Origin: an uncultured Bradyrhizobium sp.
GTDB lineage: Bacteria > Pseudomonadota > Alphaproteobacteria > Rhizobiales > Xanthobacteraceae
Assembly: GCF_936928535.1 (NCBI RefSeq)
Contig: NZ_CAKZHY010000173.1
Coordinates: 62,001 to 126,000, forward strand
DNA length: 64,000 bases
Direction: 5' to 3'
Positions 8,417 through 17,646 of the stretch are shown here, in pieces. How positions within the stretch are numbered: the first letter of the stretch is position 1; each line of letters begins with the position of its first letter. A model generated the notes under the pieces. That model made no database searches. It was given only the letters and a program-made list of their open reading frames with translations, and was not told the origin of the DNA. The position numbers were made by a program, and so were the translations under genes.

Positions 8417-9841
8417 TCAGCGCGGTGGCGGCAGTCGTCCAAACACAGAATCAAGTGCCACGCCGATCGCGAGCAGCCGCTCGTCGCTGCCTGACGGTCC
8501 GTCCAATTCAAGTCCGATCGGAAGCCTGCTGGTCGCACCCAGCGCAACCGGAATCTGAATGCCGGGAATCCCGGCATTGCTGCCGGGATCGGTGTTCTGG
8601 ATGAACAGTCCAAAGTTTTCGAGACTGCTCGACTCCGGATTGGAGGCAATCGCAACCCGCGGCGTGGTCGGGAAGGCGATGGCGTCGAGCTTGTTGCTGG
8701 CAAATGTCCGCGCATACAGCGCCTGGAGCGCGGGCCGCGCAATATTGATCGCATGATCATAGACCGGCTTCGCATCGACCAAGCTGCCGTCGGGCGCCGG
8801 CAATTTGCGCGGCAGCACCAGGCCCTCATAAGTGCCCTTGACGTCAGGGCTCGCGATTTGCGCGACCATCGCCTCGATGGTCACGCCCGTGCCGGTGCGC
8901 TTGAGATAGGCGACCATGTCGTCATAGGCCTCATAAAGCGCGACGGGAAATCCGACCTGGCCGTTGAGCTGGGCAAGCTCCGGCATCTCGATGTCGACCA
9001 CGGTCACGCCTTGCGCTTTCAATCGGCCGAGCGCTCCATGGAACGCGGCTTCCGTATCGCCGTCGAGGTTGGCCAGCATGCTCTTCACAAGGCCGAGGCG
9101 GACCTGCCTAAGATCGGCGGGCTGCACGGCATCGCCGCCAGCGATGACGCGATCGAGGAGCGCGACGTCAGCCATGGTGGCCGCCATCGGGCCGGCGGTG
9201 TCGCGGGTGTGCGAGATCGGCGCGATGCCGGCCTGCTGATAGCGGCCGACGGTCGGCCGCAGCGAGGCACAGCCGTTCAGCGCGGCAGGCACGCGCACGG
9301 AGCCGCCGGTGTCGGTGCCAAGTCCGCCCGCCACGATCCGCGCGCCGATCGCGGCGCCCGTTCCCGAGGAGGAGCCGCCGGCGATCAGGCCGTGGTCATA
9401 AGCGTTGCGCACGCCATATTCGGCGCCGGTCTTGAACGCGGTGTTGTAACCGGAGATGCCGAATGCAAGCTCGTGCATACTGGTCTTGCCGATGATGACG
9501 GCGCCCGCGGCGCGCAGCTTCGCCACCACGGGGGCGTCAACGCTCGGAATGAAGCTTTTCAGCGCCGGCGTTCCAGCGGTGCAGGGCAATCCCGCGACTT
9601 CGATATTGTCCTTGATCACAACAGGAACGCCGCCAAGCGGCTTGCTCCCGGCGCCTGCGCCCCGCGTATCGAACGCGACTGCGGCTTTCAGAGCCCCTTC
9701 TTCATCCAGGGTGATGAACGCGTTCAGGTCGCCATTTGCTTTGGCGCGGGCGAGTGCCGCAGAGGTGATTGCATGGCTCGTGATTTTTCCGGCCGCGAGC
9801 TCCGCCGCGGCCTCGGTCAGGGTTATCTGGTCGAAATCCAT
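8417..9841 (-). CDS. Amidase (indoleacetamide hydrolase-like)
   Basis: Amidase-signature hydrolase of 474 residues that cleaves carboxamides to acids and ammonia. The Ser-cisSer-Lys triad is visible: lysine in VVIKDNIEVAG (about residue 77), serine in GGSSSGTGAAI, and the nucleophile in LGTDTGGSVRVPAALNG. The order and spacing match enzymes annotated as indoleacetamide or mandelamide hydrolases, but substrate cannot be read from sequence. The ATG at 9841 was preferred over the upstream frame extension because it yields MDFDQITLTEAAAEL, the usual start. It lies 75 bases after the ferredoxin oxidoreductase gene on the same strand and may be co-transcribed. Confidence 0.82.
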   Translation of the reverse strand: MDFDQITLTEAAAELAAGKITSHAITSAALARAKANGDLNAFITLDEEGALKAAVAFDTRGAGAGSKPLGGVPVVIKDNIEVAGLPCTAGTPALKSFIPSVDAPVVAKLRAAGAVIIGKTSMHELAFGISGYNTAFKTGAEYGVRNAYDHGLIAGGSSSGTGAAIGARIVAGGLGTDTGGSVRVPAALNGCASLRPTVGRYQQAGIAPISHTRDTAGPMAATMADVALLDRVIAGGDAVQPADLRQVRLGLVKSMLANLDGDTEAAFHGALGRLKAQGVTVVDIEMPELAQLNGQVGFPVALYEAYDDMVAYLKRTGTGVTIEAMVAQIASPDVKGTYEGLVLPRKLPAPDGSLVDAKPVYDHAINIARPALQALYARTFASNKLDAIAFPTTPRVAIASNPESSSLENFGLFIQNTDPGSNAGIPGIQIPVALGATSRLPIGLELDGPSGSDERLLAIGVALDSVFGRLPPPR

Positions 9842-9916
9842 GATGAGCCACCCGATTGCAGGGCTCCAAGAGGGAGCCGCTTCAATCCGCAAGGCTGAAG
9901 CCTCGGTGGCGTCGCG

Positions 9917-12900
9917 TCAACCCGTGGCGCGCATCTTTACCGGCGAAGATGCGGCGAGACGGGCGAGCAACTGCTCGACCTCGGGTTTCACCTTCGCGAT
10001 GGCGATGTCTTTGACCGGCCCGTAGCCACGGATCTCCATCGGGGCCCTGGCGATGGCGACGAGCTCGGGCAGATGGGCCGCGTCGATCTTGCCCAATATT
10101 TGCGTGATGACGCCCTCATACCAGGCAATCAGCTCTCGCTCTGTGCGCCGCTCAGCGGTGTAGCCGAACGGATCGAACGGCGTTCCGCGCAGCACCTTGA
10201 GCCGCGCCAATACCGCGAGCGGCATCTGGATCCACTGCCCGAAGGCGCGCTTGCGCGGGCGGCCGCGTGCATCGTGGCCTGAGGTGAGGAACGGCGGCGC
10301 GAGATGATACTGCACGCTGAATCCGTCCTCGAATTCGCGCTTCAGCTCGTCGAGGAAGCCGCTTCTCATGTGCAGACGCGCAACCTCATACTCGTCCTTG
10401 TAGGCCATCAGCTTGAACAGAGCGCGGGCGACTGCCTCGGTCAGCGCCTCACTGTCGAACCCGGCTTCGGCGCTGCGGACCTTGGCGACAAGCGCCCGAT
10501 AACGCGCCGCGTGGGCGTCATCCTGGTAGGCAGCGAGGAAATCGGAGCGCCTGATGATGAGCTCGTCGAGCGTCTCGGCTTTTGGCGCTTCATTCGCTTT
10601 CGGCAGGAACTCGGGATCGGCGGCGGCGATGCGGCCCCACGCGAAAGCCTGTTTGTTGCGGTCGACCGCGACGCCGTTCAGCTCGATCGCGCGCAGCAGC
10701 GCTGATAGCGAGACCGGCACGATGCCGCGCTGCCAGGCAAAGCCGAGCATGATGATATTGGCATAGACGGCATCGCCGAGCAGGCGCTCGGCCAGCGCGT
10801 TGGTGTTGATGGTGTCCAGATTGTCGTTGCCGATGACCTGCCGGATCGCACGCAGACGGGCGGGCGAGGCGAGGTCGGCGTCGCGGAAGCGGACGACATC
10901 GCCTGTCGGCATCTCCGCGGTGTTGACAGCAGCGCGCGTGCCGCGGCGGTAGGTGCCGGATGCCTTCGGCGACGAGCTGACGACAAGGTCACAGCCGATC
11001 AACGCGTCGGCAGCGCCCTGGTCGATACGGACCTGATGCAGCGCTTCGGGTGAGGCGGCAAGACGGATGTAGCTCAGCACGGGACCGAATTTCTGCGCAA
11101 AGCCGGTGAAGTCCAGTACCGAGACGCCGCGGCGCTCCAGATGCGCGGCCATGCCGATCAGCGCGCCGACGGTGATCACGCCGGTGCCGCCGACGCCGGT
11201 CACGAGCAGATCGTAGGGACGATCCAGTGTTGCGGGGGCGGGCAGGGCGAGCGTCGCCGAACGGCCGATCGCATCAATCTGGCTGGCGCTCTTCTTCCGT
11301 CGCGTCGCGCCTTCGACGGTGACGAAGCTCGGGCAGAAGCCGTTGAGGCAGGAAAAATCCTTGTTGCAGGCCGACAGATTGATCTGGCGCTTGCGGCCGA
11401 ACGGCGTCTCCTTCGGCTCGACGCTGAGGCAATTGGACTCGACCGAGCAGTCGCCGCAGCCTTCGCAGACGAGATCGTTGATATAGGCAAAGCGCTTGGG
11501 ATCGGCCATCTGCCCGCGCTTGCGTCGGCGCCGTTTCTCGGTGGCGCAGGTCTGTTGATAGATCAGCACCGAGACGCCGGAGACGTCGCGCAGCTCGCGC
11601 TGCACGGCGTCCATCTCCTCGCGGGGGTGGATGGTGACGCCACTGGGCAGGTCTGCGGGTGAAAACTGCGACGGCTCATCCGACACCAGCGCGATGCGCG
11701 CCACGCCCTCGGCGCGGACGCTGTGCGCGATGGCATGCACGCTGACGGGGCCGTCGACCGGCTGGCCGCCGGTCATGGCGACGGCGTCGTTGAACAGGAT
11801 CTTGTAGGTGATGTTGGCCTTTGCCGCGATCGCCTGACGGATCGCCATCGAGCCGGAATGATAATAGGTGCCTTCGCCGAGATTCTGGAACACGTGCTTG
11901 CGGCCGGTAAATCGCGACGACGCCGCCCAGTTCACGCCCTCGCCGCCCATCTGGATCAGCGAGGAGGTCTCGCGATCCATCCAGCTCGCCATGAAGTGGC
12001 AGCCGATGCCGGCCAGCGCCTTCGATCCCTCGGGCACTTTCGTCGAGGTGTTGTGGGGGCAGCCCGAGCAGAAATAGGGCGTGCGCGCTGCGCCCGCGAC
12101 ACTGATGGTGCGTTCGGCTTCCGGCAGCAGCGCGGCGGCGCGCGCGGCGAGATTGAGCCCCGGAAACATCGGATCGAGCCGGCGCGCCAGAACGGATGCC
12201 AGCGCACGTGGCGACATCTCGCCGATCCAGGAGATCAGCCGTGCGCCGGTTTCGTCGTGCTTGCCGACCATGCGCTCGGGCTTGCTGCCCGGATAGTCGT
12301 AAAAATACTCCTTGAACTGGCTCTCGATGATTCCGCGCTTCTCCTCGACCACGAGGATCTCGCGCTTGCCCTTCACGAAGTCCATAGCGTCGTGGAGCGC
12401 CAGCGGCCAGACCATGCCGACCTTGTAGATGTCGATGCCGATGCTGCGGCAGGCGGCCTCGTCGAGGCCCATCAGCCGCAGCGCTTCCATCAGATCGAGA
12501 TGCGCCTTGCCCGTGGTGACGATGCCGTAGGTGGCGTTGGGAATGTCGTAGATGTGGCGATCGATCGGATTGGCCTTGGCAAAGGCGTAGACCGCGTGCT
12601 TCTTCGCCTCCAGCCGCTCCTCGATCTGCGGGCCCGGCAGGTCGGGCCAGCGATAGTGCAGTCCATCAGGCGGCGGTGTGAAGTCGGGCGTGCGGAAGGC
12701 GCGGGGCGGGCGCAGGACGACGGAGGCGCCTGATTCCACGATCTCCGAGATCGCCTTGAAGCCGACCCACATGCCGGAGAAGCGGCTCAGCGCGTAACCA
12801 TACTCGCCGAACGCGAGATATTCGTCGACGCTTGCAGGGTGCAGCGTCGGCATGAACCAGCTCATGAAGGCGACGTCGGACTGGTGCGGCATGGAGGAGG

Positions 12901-13366
12901 AGACGCAGCCATGGTCGTCGCCGGCGACCACCAGCACGCCGCCATGCGGCGAGGAGCCGTAGGCATTGCCGTGCTTGAGTGCATCGCCGGAGCGATCGAC
13001 GCCGGGGCCCTTGCCGTACCACAGCCCGAACACGCCATCGACCTCGCGATCGGCTTGCGTCTCGACCTGCTGCGAGCCGAGCACGGCGGTCGCCGCGAGG
13101 TCCTCGTTCACCGCGGGAAGAAACTCGATGCGATCGCGCTCGAGGCGTTCCTGGATACGCCAGAGTTCGAGATCGATGCCGCCAAGCGGCGAGCCGCGAT
13201 AGCCGGAGATGAAACCGGCGGTGTTGAGTCCAGCCGCCCGATCGCGTCGCACCTGATCGAGCGCGATGCGGACGATCGCCTGTGTGCCCGTGAGAAAGAC
13301 GCGGCCCTCGGCGCGATCGTAACGGTCGGAGAGTTCGTAAGCGTCGAGTGACGGAATGGCGTCCAT
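9917..13366 (-). CDS. Fused indolepyruvate ferredoxin oxidoreductase
   Basis: 1149-residue protein combining the alpha (thiamine-pyrophosphate/pyruvate ferredoxin oxidoreductase-type) and gamma subunits that are separate in archaea. The family converts arylpyruvates such as indolepyruvate and phenylpyruvate to the acyl-CoA with transfer of electrons to ferredoxin. Visible features: N-terminal GFISGYRGSPLGGIDLEL, TPP-domain segments CSGCPHNTSTKVPEGS and GGEGVNWAASS, an iron-sulfur segment with cysteines in CEGCGDCSVESNC followed by SACNKDFSCLNGFCP, and a C-terminal gamma-type GVGGTGVITVGALIGMAAH. It is divergent from an Lrp regulator, consistent with control by amino acids. Confidence 0.92.
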   Translation of the reverse strand: MDAIPSLDAYELSDRYDRAEGRVFLTGTQAIVRIALDQVRRDRAAGLNTAGFISGYRGSPLGGIDLELWRIQERLERDRIEFLPAVNEDLAATAVLGSQQVETQADREVDGVFGLWYGKGPGVDRSGDALKHGNAYGSSPHGGVLVVAGDDHGCVSSSMPHQSDVAFMSWFMPTLHPASVDEYLAFGEYGYALSRFSGMWVGFKAISEIVESGASVVLRPPRAFRTPDFTPPPDGLHYRWPDLPGPQIEERLEAKKHAVYAFAKANPIDRHIYDIPNATYGIVTTGKAHLDLMEALRLMGLDEAACRSIGIDIYKVGMVWPLALHDAMDFVKGKREILVVEEKRGIIESQFKEYFYDYPGSKPERMVGKHDETGARLISWIGEMSPRALASVLARRLDPMFPGLNLAARAAALLPEAERTISVAGAARTPYFCSGCPHNTSTKVPEGSKALAGIGCHFMASWMDRETSSLIQMGGEGVNWAASSRFTGRKHVFQNLGEGTYYHSGSMAIRQAIAAKANITYKILFNDAVAMTGGQPVDGPVSVHAIAHSVRAEGVARIALVSDEPSQFSPADLPSGVTIHPREEMDAVQRELRDVSGVSVLIYQQTCATEKRRRRKRGQMADPKRFAYINDLVCEGCGDCSVESNCLSVEPKETPFGRKRQINLSACNKDFSCLNGFCPSFVTVEGATRRKKSASQIDAIGRSATLALPAPATLDRPYDLLVTGVGGTGVITVGALIGMAAHLERRGVSVLDFTGFAQKFGPVLSYIRLAASPEALHQVRIDQGAADALIGCDLVVSSSPKASGTYRRGTRAAVNTAEMPTGDVVRFRDADLASPARLRAIRQVIGNDNLDTINTNALAERLLGDAVYANIIMLGFAWQRGIVPVSLSALLRAIELNGVAVDRNKQAFAWGRIAAADPEFLPKANEAPKAETLDELIIRRSDFLAAYQDDAHAARYRALVAKVRSAEAGFDSEALTEAVARALFKLMAYKDEYEVARLHMRSGFLDELKREFEDGFSVQYHLAPPFLTSGHDARGRPRKRAFGQWIQMPLAVLARLKVLRGTPFDPFGYTAERRTERELIAWYEGVITQILGKIDAAHLPELVAIARAPMEIRGYGPVKDIAIAKVKPEVEQLLARLAASSPVKMRATG

Positions 13367-13421
13367 GGTGGACCTCGCGCGGCGTCCTGCCGATAGCGAA
13401 GGTTAGGCCCGGGGCCCTGGT

Positions 13422-13498
13422 AGGTCTTACCTATTTATCCCCGAACAACCCAAGAAACGGTAGATTTTTGCCAGCTAGCCTGAGATTTGGTAAGATCT
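13422..13498. promoter_or_regulatory. Candidate Lrp operator pair in the divergent gap
   Basis: AGGTCTTACC at 13422-13431 and GGTAAGATCT at 13489-13498 form an inverted pair (9 of 10 positions complementary) in the A+T-richer gap between the oxidoreductase and lrp starts. Lrp/AsnC proteins bind multiple imperfect inverted sites near their own gene. The spacing, about 57 bases between arms, would suit wrapping by an octamer. Binding is inferred only. Confidence 0.4.
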
Positions 13499-13517
13499 AT
13501 CGATTTGAGGGCCATCG

Positions 13518-13973
13518 ATGATCGAAGACCATGACACCAGGATTCTCGCCCATCTCCAGAAGGATGGTCGCGCCACCAACCAGCAGCTCGCGGATGAGGT
13601 TGGCATGTCGACCTCGGCCTGCTGGCGCCGGGTGCGCGCGCTCGAGGAGAGCGGCGTCATCCGCGGCTATGCCGCGCTCGTCGCGCGCGAGCAGGCGGGC
13701 TTTGCGATGTCGGCCATCCTCCATGTTTCGCTGGAGCGGCACGACGCCAAGTTCGTCGACGAGTTCGTCTCGCGCGTCACCACGCGCCGCGAAGTGCTGG
13801 AGTGTTTTGCGACCACGGGTGATGCCGATTATCATTTGCGCGTCGTCGTGCAGGACATGGCGGCCTACAACCGCTTTCTCGATGAGTTCATGTTCCGCAT
13901 TCCCGGCATCCGCTACGTCCGCAGCAATGTGGTGCTGAAGGAGATCAAGACCAGCGTGGCGCTGCCGTTTTGA
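13518..13973 (+). CDS. Lrp/AsnC-family transcriptional regulator
   Basis: 151-residue feast/famine regulator. The helix-turn-helix spans about residues 15-45 (DGRATNQQLADEVGMSTSAC followed by WRRVRALEESG), and the C-terminal RAM ligand domain contains CFATTGDADYHLRVVVQDM, a segment that in the family binds amino acids. ATG 13518 follows a GAGGG box. It reads away from the indolepyruvate oxidoreductase gene and is the obvious candidate regulator, probably sensing an aromatic or branched amino acid. Confidence 0.9.
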   Translation: MIEDHDTRILAHLQKDGRATNQQLADEVGMSTSACWRRVRALEESGVIRGYAALVAREQAGFAMSAILHVSLERHDAKFVDEFVSRVTTRREVLECFATTGDADYHLRVVVQDMAAYNRFLDEFMFRIPGIRYVRSNVVLKEIKTSVALPF

Positions 13974-13995
13974 TACACGGGAAGTCTCGTAGTCT

Positions 13996-14085
13996 CGTAG
14001 GGTAGGTAAAGCAAAGCGTGCCCACGCTTTTTAGCGACCGAGAGAGATGGTGGGCACGGCGAAGAGCGCCTTTGCCTGCCCTACG
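13996..14085. repeat. Intergenic palindromic repeat, CGTAGGGTGGGC family (diverged)
   Basis: Third copy of the family, with a few changes (CGTAGGGTAGGTAAAGC at the left, GCCTTTGCCTGCCCTACG region at the right). It fills the gap between the convergent lrp and fumarylacetoacetase-like genes. Confidence 0.7.
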
Positions 14086-14105
14086 GCACCTGTGCTACGG
14101 GATCG

Positions 14106-14891
14106 CTACCGCCCCTCCCGCACAAACCTGCTCCGCAATGTGCCGACGCCCGTGATGTCGATTTCCACGACGTCGCCGTGCTTGATATCGGGCGAGGCAC
14201 CATCGGTGCCCATCCAGATCACATCACCCGGCCACAAAGTAAAATACTTGGTCAGCTCGACCAGGAACGGCACCACGCCAAAAATCATGTCGTTCGTGTG
14301 GAAGCGGTTGGTCTCCTTGCCATTGACCCGGACAACCGTTTCCATCTTGTCGAGATCGGCCTCGGTCTCGATCCACGGCCCCATCGGCTTGAACGTGTCG
14401 GCATTCTTGGAGCGCCACAGGCTGCGATCGGCCTTCTGCCATGAGCGCTCGCTGACGTCGTTGCCGATGGTATAGCCGAACACGCAATCCATCGCGTTCC
14501 GTTCGGTAAGATGCTTCGCCTTCTTGCCGATGACGACCACGAGCTCGCCCTCGTAGTGGATCTTCTCCGTCGCGAACGACGGAATCACGACATCCTCGTC
14601 ATGCGCGATCAGCGCATTCTGGGCGCGATAGCCGATTTCGGGCCTGTCAGGCACGGCCGGCACCGTGCCGGCCTTGTCGGCGGCTTCCTTGAGGTGCTTC
14701 AGATAATTCAGCCCGACGCAGTAGAAGGTGCGCGGGATCAGCGGGAGCTCGATCTTGACCTCGGCCAGCGGGTGCGTGCGCGAGGTGCGCTGCCACTGGC
14801 CAAAGGGATCGCCGTCAACCGCAATCACCTGGTCGCGTTCGATGATGCCCCACGACGTCTTGCCAGAGGCGGTGAATTTCAGCCAGCGCAT
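14106..14891 (-). CDS. Fumarylacetoacetate hydrolase-family protein
   Basis: 261-residue enzyme of the FAH superfamily, whose members hydrolyse C-C bonds of beta-diketo acids or act on 2-hydroxyhepta-dienedioate-type ring-cleavage products. The metal-binding glutamates and aspartate are visible in IHYEGELVVVIGK and GYTIGNDVSERSWQ, and the substrate loop in FCVGLNYLKHLKEAA. It is the last of three genes on the minus strand, 15 bases after the flavin monooxygenase gene. The context points to the final cleavage step of an unknown catabolic route. Confidence 0.85.
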   Translation of the reverse strand: MRWLKFTASGKTSWGIIERDQVIAVDGDPFGQWQRTSRTHPLAEVKIELPLIPRTFYCVGLNYLKHLKEAADKAGTVPAVPDRPEIGYRAQNALIAHDEDVVIPSFATEKIHYEGELVVVIGKKAKHLTERNAMDCVFGYTIGNDVSERSWQKADRSLWRSKNADTFKPMGPWIETEADLDKMETVVRVNGKETNRFHTNDMIFGVVPFLVELTKYFTLWPGDVIWMGTDGASPDIKHGDVVEIDITGVGTLRSRFVREGR

Positions 14892-14906
14892 ATTGTGTCC
14901 TCGTTA

Positions 14907-16274
14907 TTATTCCGCAGCATTGCGCGGCTGCACTTTCCACGCGCCGGCGGCGGGCCGCTTCAGTCCGAGATTCTCCCGAAGCGTCTTGCCGCGGTAGTCG
15001 TTCTGGAACAGGCCGCGCCGCTGCAGCTCCGGCACCACATGCTGGACGAAATCGGCATAGGAGCCGGGCACATAAGTGGCCGCAATGACAAAGCCGTCGC
15101 AACCGCGCTCGACGAACATCTCTTCAAGCTTGTCCGCGATCTCCTTGGGGCCGCCGACCATGGCATCGTGCACCTGGCCGCGGCCGGAGAAGGTGACGAA
15201 GTCGCGCGCGCTCGGATTGCTCTTGCCCGAAGTCTTCAGCACGCCGTCACGGATGCCCAGGATGCCCTGCATGCTCTTGAGGTCGTCCGTCGTCAGCGGC
15301 GCGTCGAGATCCTTGGAAGCGAAGTCGTAATTGAGCGCTTCGGCGAGCAGCGACAGCGCGTCGATTTCCAGCGGCAGCTTGTTGATCAGCGCCATCTTGT
15401 CCTCGGCCTCCGCCTTGGTCGCAGCGCAGACCGGCGTTGTCAGATTGCAGAGGAACATCTGGTCTGGATCGCGGCCGGCCTTGGCGGCCTCGTTGCGCAC
15501 GGCCGCATAGCCGTCCTTGGCGCCCTGAAGATTGCGCGCGGCGGTGAAGATCACCTCGCCCCATCGTCCGGCAAAGCGCTGGCCGCGGCCGGATGCACCG
15601 GCCTGGATGATGACAGGATGGCCCTGGTCCGAACGCGGCACGGTAAATGGACCGCGCGACTTGAAGTTTGCGCCCTTGTGATCCAGCCGCTTTACCTTGG
15701 CTGGATCGGCAAAGCGGCCGCTCTTTTTGTCCATGATCAGCGCGCCGTCTTCCCATGTGTCCCAATGGCCGAGCACCACCTCCATGAACTCATCGGCCTT
15801 GTCGTAGCGGGAATCGTGTTCGGGATGGGAGTCCCGCCCCATGTTGAGCGCCTCGCCGTCATTGAGCGAGGTCACGACGTTCCAGCCGGCGCGGCCGCCC
15901 GACATCAGATCGAGCGTGGCAAAGCGGCGCGCAACGTCGAACGGTTCGTAATAGGTGGTCGAGCATGTGGCGCCCAAGCCGAGCTTGTCGGTGACCATGC
16001 CCATCGTGGTCAGCACGATCAGCGGATCCATCTTCACGCAGCGAATGCCGTATTCGACGGTGTGGGCGTGATCGTTGCCGTAGCGGTCCGGCATGGCGAG
16101 ACGATCGTCGAAGAATGCCATGTGGAACTTGCCGGCTTCGAGAATTCTCGCGATTTCCTGGTAATAGTCCGCCGACATGGAGTCGCTGCGCGAATCCGGA
16201 TGCCGCCACGAACTCGGCAAGTTCGTGCAGTTCTGCGCCTGTAGGAAGCCGACCAGGACCATCTGCCTGAACAT
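14907..16274 (-). CDS. LLM-class flavin-dependent monooxygenase (NtaA/SnaA/DszA family)
   Basis: 455-residue FMNH2-dependent monooxygenase of the luciferase-like fold. The family members oxidise chelators, sulfones or heterocycles using reduced flavin from a partner reductase. Recognisable are FHMAFFDDRLAMPD near the N-terminus, the long GRAGWNVVTSLNDGEALNMG segment, and HPVIIQAGASGRGQRFA. No flavin reductase gene lies in the operon. It sits between an Ldh-type dehydrogenase (21-base gap) and a FAH-type hydrolase (15-base gap). Substrate unknown. Confidence 0.88.
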   Translation of the reverse strand: MFRQMVLVGFLQAQNCTNLPSSWRHPDSRSDSMSADYYQEIARILEAGKFHMAFFDDRLAMPDRYGNDHAHTVEYGIRCVKMDPLIVLTTMGMVTDKLGLGATCSTTYYEPFDVARRFATLDLMSGGRAGWNVVTSLNDGEALNMGRDSHPEHDSRYDKADEFMEVVLGHWDTWEDGALIMDKKSGRFADPAKVKRLDHKGANFKSRGPFTVPRSDQGHPVIIQAGASGRGQRFAGRWGEVIFTAARNLQGAKDGYAAVRNEAAKAGRDPDQMFLCNLTTPVCAATKAEAEDKMALINKLPLEIDALSLLAEALNYDFASKDLDAPLTTDDLKSMQGILGIRDGVLKTSGKSNPSARDFVTFSGRGQVHDAMVGGPKEIADKLEEMFVERGCDGFVIAATYVPGSYADFVQHVVPELQRRGLFQNDYRGKTLRENLGLKRPAAGAWKVQPRNAAE

Positions 16275-16295
16275 GCTGCTGTTCTCCTGATGCCG

Positions 16296-17348
16296 TCAGG
16301 CCAGATCGAGGACGGTGTCGAGCCTGTAGTCACGCGCCAGCGCGCGCAGCTTCTCCCAGGTCGCGTCCTCGACTTCGATGCCATCGCGCAGGCGCTGCTG
16401 CTCGCGCACACCTTCGAGCTCGCCGGGATAGTAGACGCCCTTGCTGCCCTCGGACGGCGGCGTCGATTTCAGATAGCGCGCGAACTCCGCGACCTCGCGC
16501 TTGAATTCCTTCAGCGGGCGGAAGGCGGCGACGTTGAACACCGCCATGAAGCACCCGTCATTATGCCGTCCCGTCGGCTCGACGCCGAAGCCGAGACCGG
16601 TGAGCAGCCCGCAGAGCACCTCGACCATCGCGGCAAGACCGCTGCCCTTGTAGCCCTCGGTGCCGCCCAGCGGCAGCAGCGCGCCGCCCTTGCGATATTG
16701 GGTGGGATCGGTGGTGTGTCGACCCTCGGCATCGATGATCCACCCCGTGGGAATTTCATCGCCGCGGGCAACCGCGAGCTGGATCTTGCCGGCGGCAACC
16801 GCCGAGGTCGCCATGTCCAGATAGAACGGCGTCTCGAGATCGGACGGCACTGCGATCGAGATCGGGTTGGTGCCGAGTCGCGCCTCCTTGCCGCCGAACG
16901 GCGCGACATGCTTTGGCGAACGGCCGGAATCGGCGGTGGCAATCCCGATCATGCCCTCGCGCATCGCCATCAGCGGATAGGCAGCGAGACGGCCGACATG
17001 GCTTTGCCGGAACACGGTGCAGGCTGCAACATTCGCTGTCTTCGCCTTCTCGATCGTCAGCGCCATCGCTTTCGCGTTGACGTGGAAACCAAAGCCCCAA
17101 TGACCGTCGATCACGGTGGTGGTCGGCGATTCCTGCACGATGGTCCAGTTCGCCCCGGGGACGATGTGCCCGGCCTTGATGCGGTCGATGTAGGTGGGAA
17201 CCGCGATCACGCCGTGAGAGTCATGCCCGGCGAGATTGGCGTTGACGCAGCCGACGGCAACGGCATCGGCTTCTTCCTCGGAGGCACCGGCGGCCCGAAG
17301 CAGCGCAGCGCTGATGCGCGTGAGGCGGTCGGCCTTGACGACGGGCAT
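16296..17348 (-). CDS. Ldh-family malate/L-lactate-type dehydrogenase
   Basis: 350-residue NAD(P)-dependent oxidoreductase of the type II malate/L-sulfolactate/ureidoglycolate dehydrogenase family, unrelated to classical lactate dehydrogenase. Family marks are GHDSHGVIAVPTYIDRIKAG near the N-terminus with the catalytic histidine, ATADSGRSPKHVAPFGGKEA, and the GSGLAAMVEVLCGLLTG region. It is the first gene of the minus-strand trio. The reaction is probably oxidation of a 2-hydroxy acid to the keto acid. Confidence 0.88.
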   Translation of the reverse strand: MPVVKADRLTRISAALLRAAGASEEEADAVAVGCVNANLAGHDSHGVIAVPTYIDRIKAGHIVPGANWTIVQESPTTTVIDGHWGFGFHVNAKAMALTIEKAKTANVAACTVFRQSHVGRLAAYPLMAMREGMIGIATADSGRSPKHVAPFGGKEARLGTNPISIAVPSDLETPFYLDMATSAVAAGKIQLAVARGDEIPTGWIIDAEGRHTTDPTQYRKGGALLPLGGTEGYKGSGLAAMVEVLCGLLTGLGFGVEPTGRHNDGCFMAVFNVAAFRPLKEFKREVAEFARYLKSTPPSEGSKGVYYPGELEGVREQQRLRDGIEVEDATWEKLRALARDYRLDTVLDLA

Positions 17349-17646
17349 GGCGTTCCCTCGGCTTTCGTGCCCTTAACGGGCTGCTTGTTGGACGCCATCG
17401 TCTCAAAGCGGGCGTGCGATATCAATCTCCCGTAAACCAATACAGGGCTGCAAATTCGTAAACAGGGCACGCCTTTCGTCGAAGCGACCTCCCGCGCGGC
17501 GGTATTTCCGGAGGTTTTTCGCTGGTCGTTCGCAGCTCGTTCACTCTGATCGGCGGTTTCCCTGCCGCAATAACGACCACTTAGGCGATCCCCGTTCATA
17601 ACGTGGCCTGGGATAAAGCGGCAGAAATGCCCCGGGAGCTGAGACC
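17349..17646. other. Divergent intergenic region, no gene seen
   Basis: About 300 bases between the divergent Ldh-type gene and the GAF/GGDEF/EAL gene. It holds no open frame I can support. The 5' side of the catabolic operon and the promoter of the signalling gene must lie here. No clear operator palindrome was found by eye. Confidence 0.5.
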
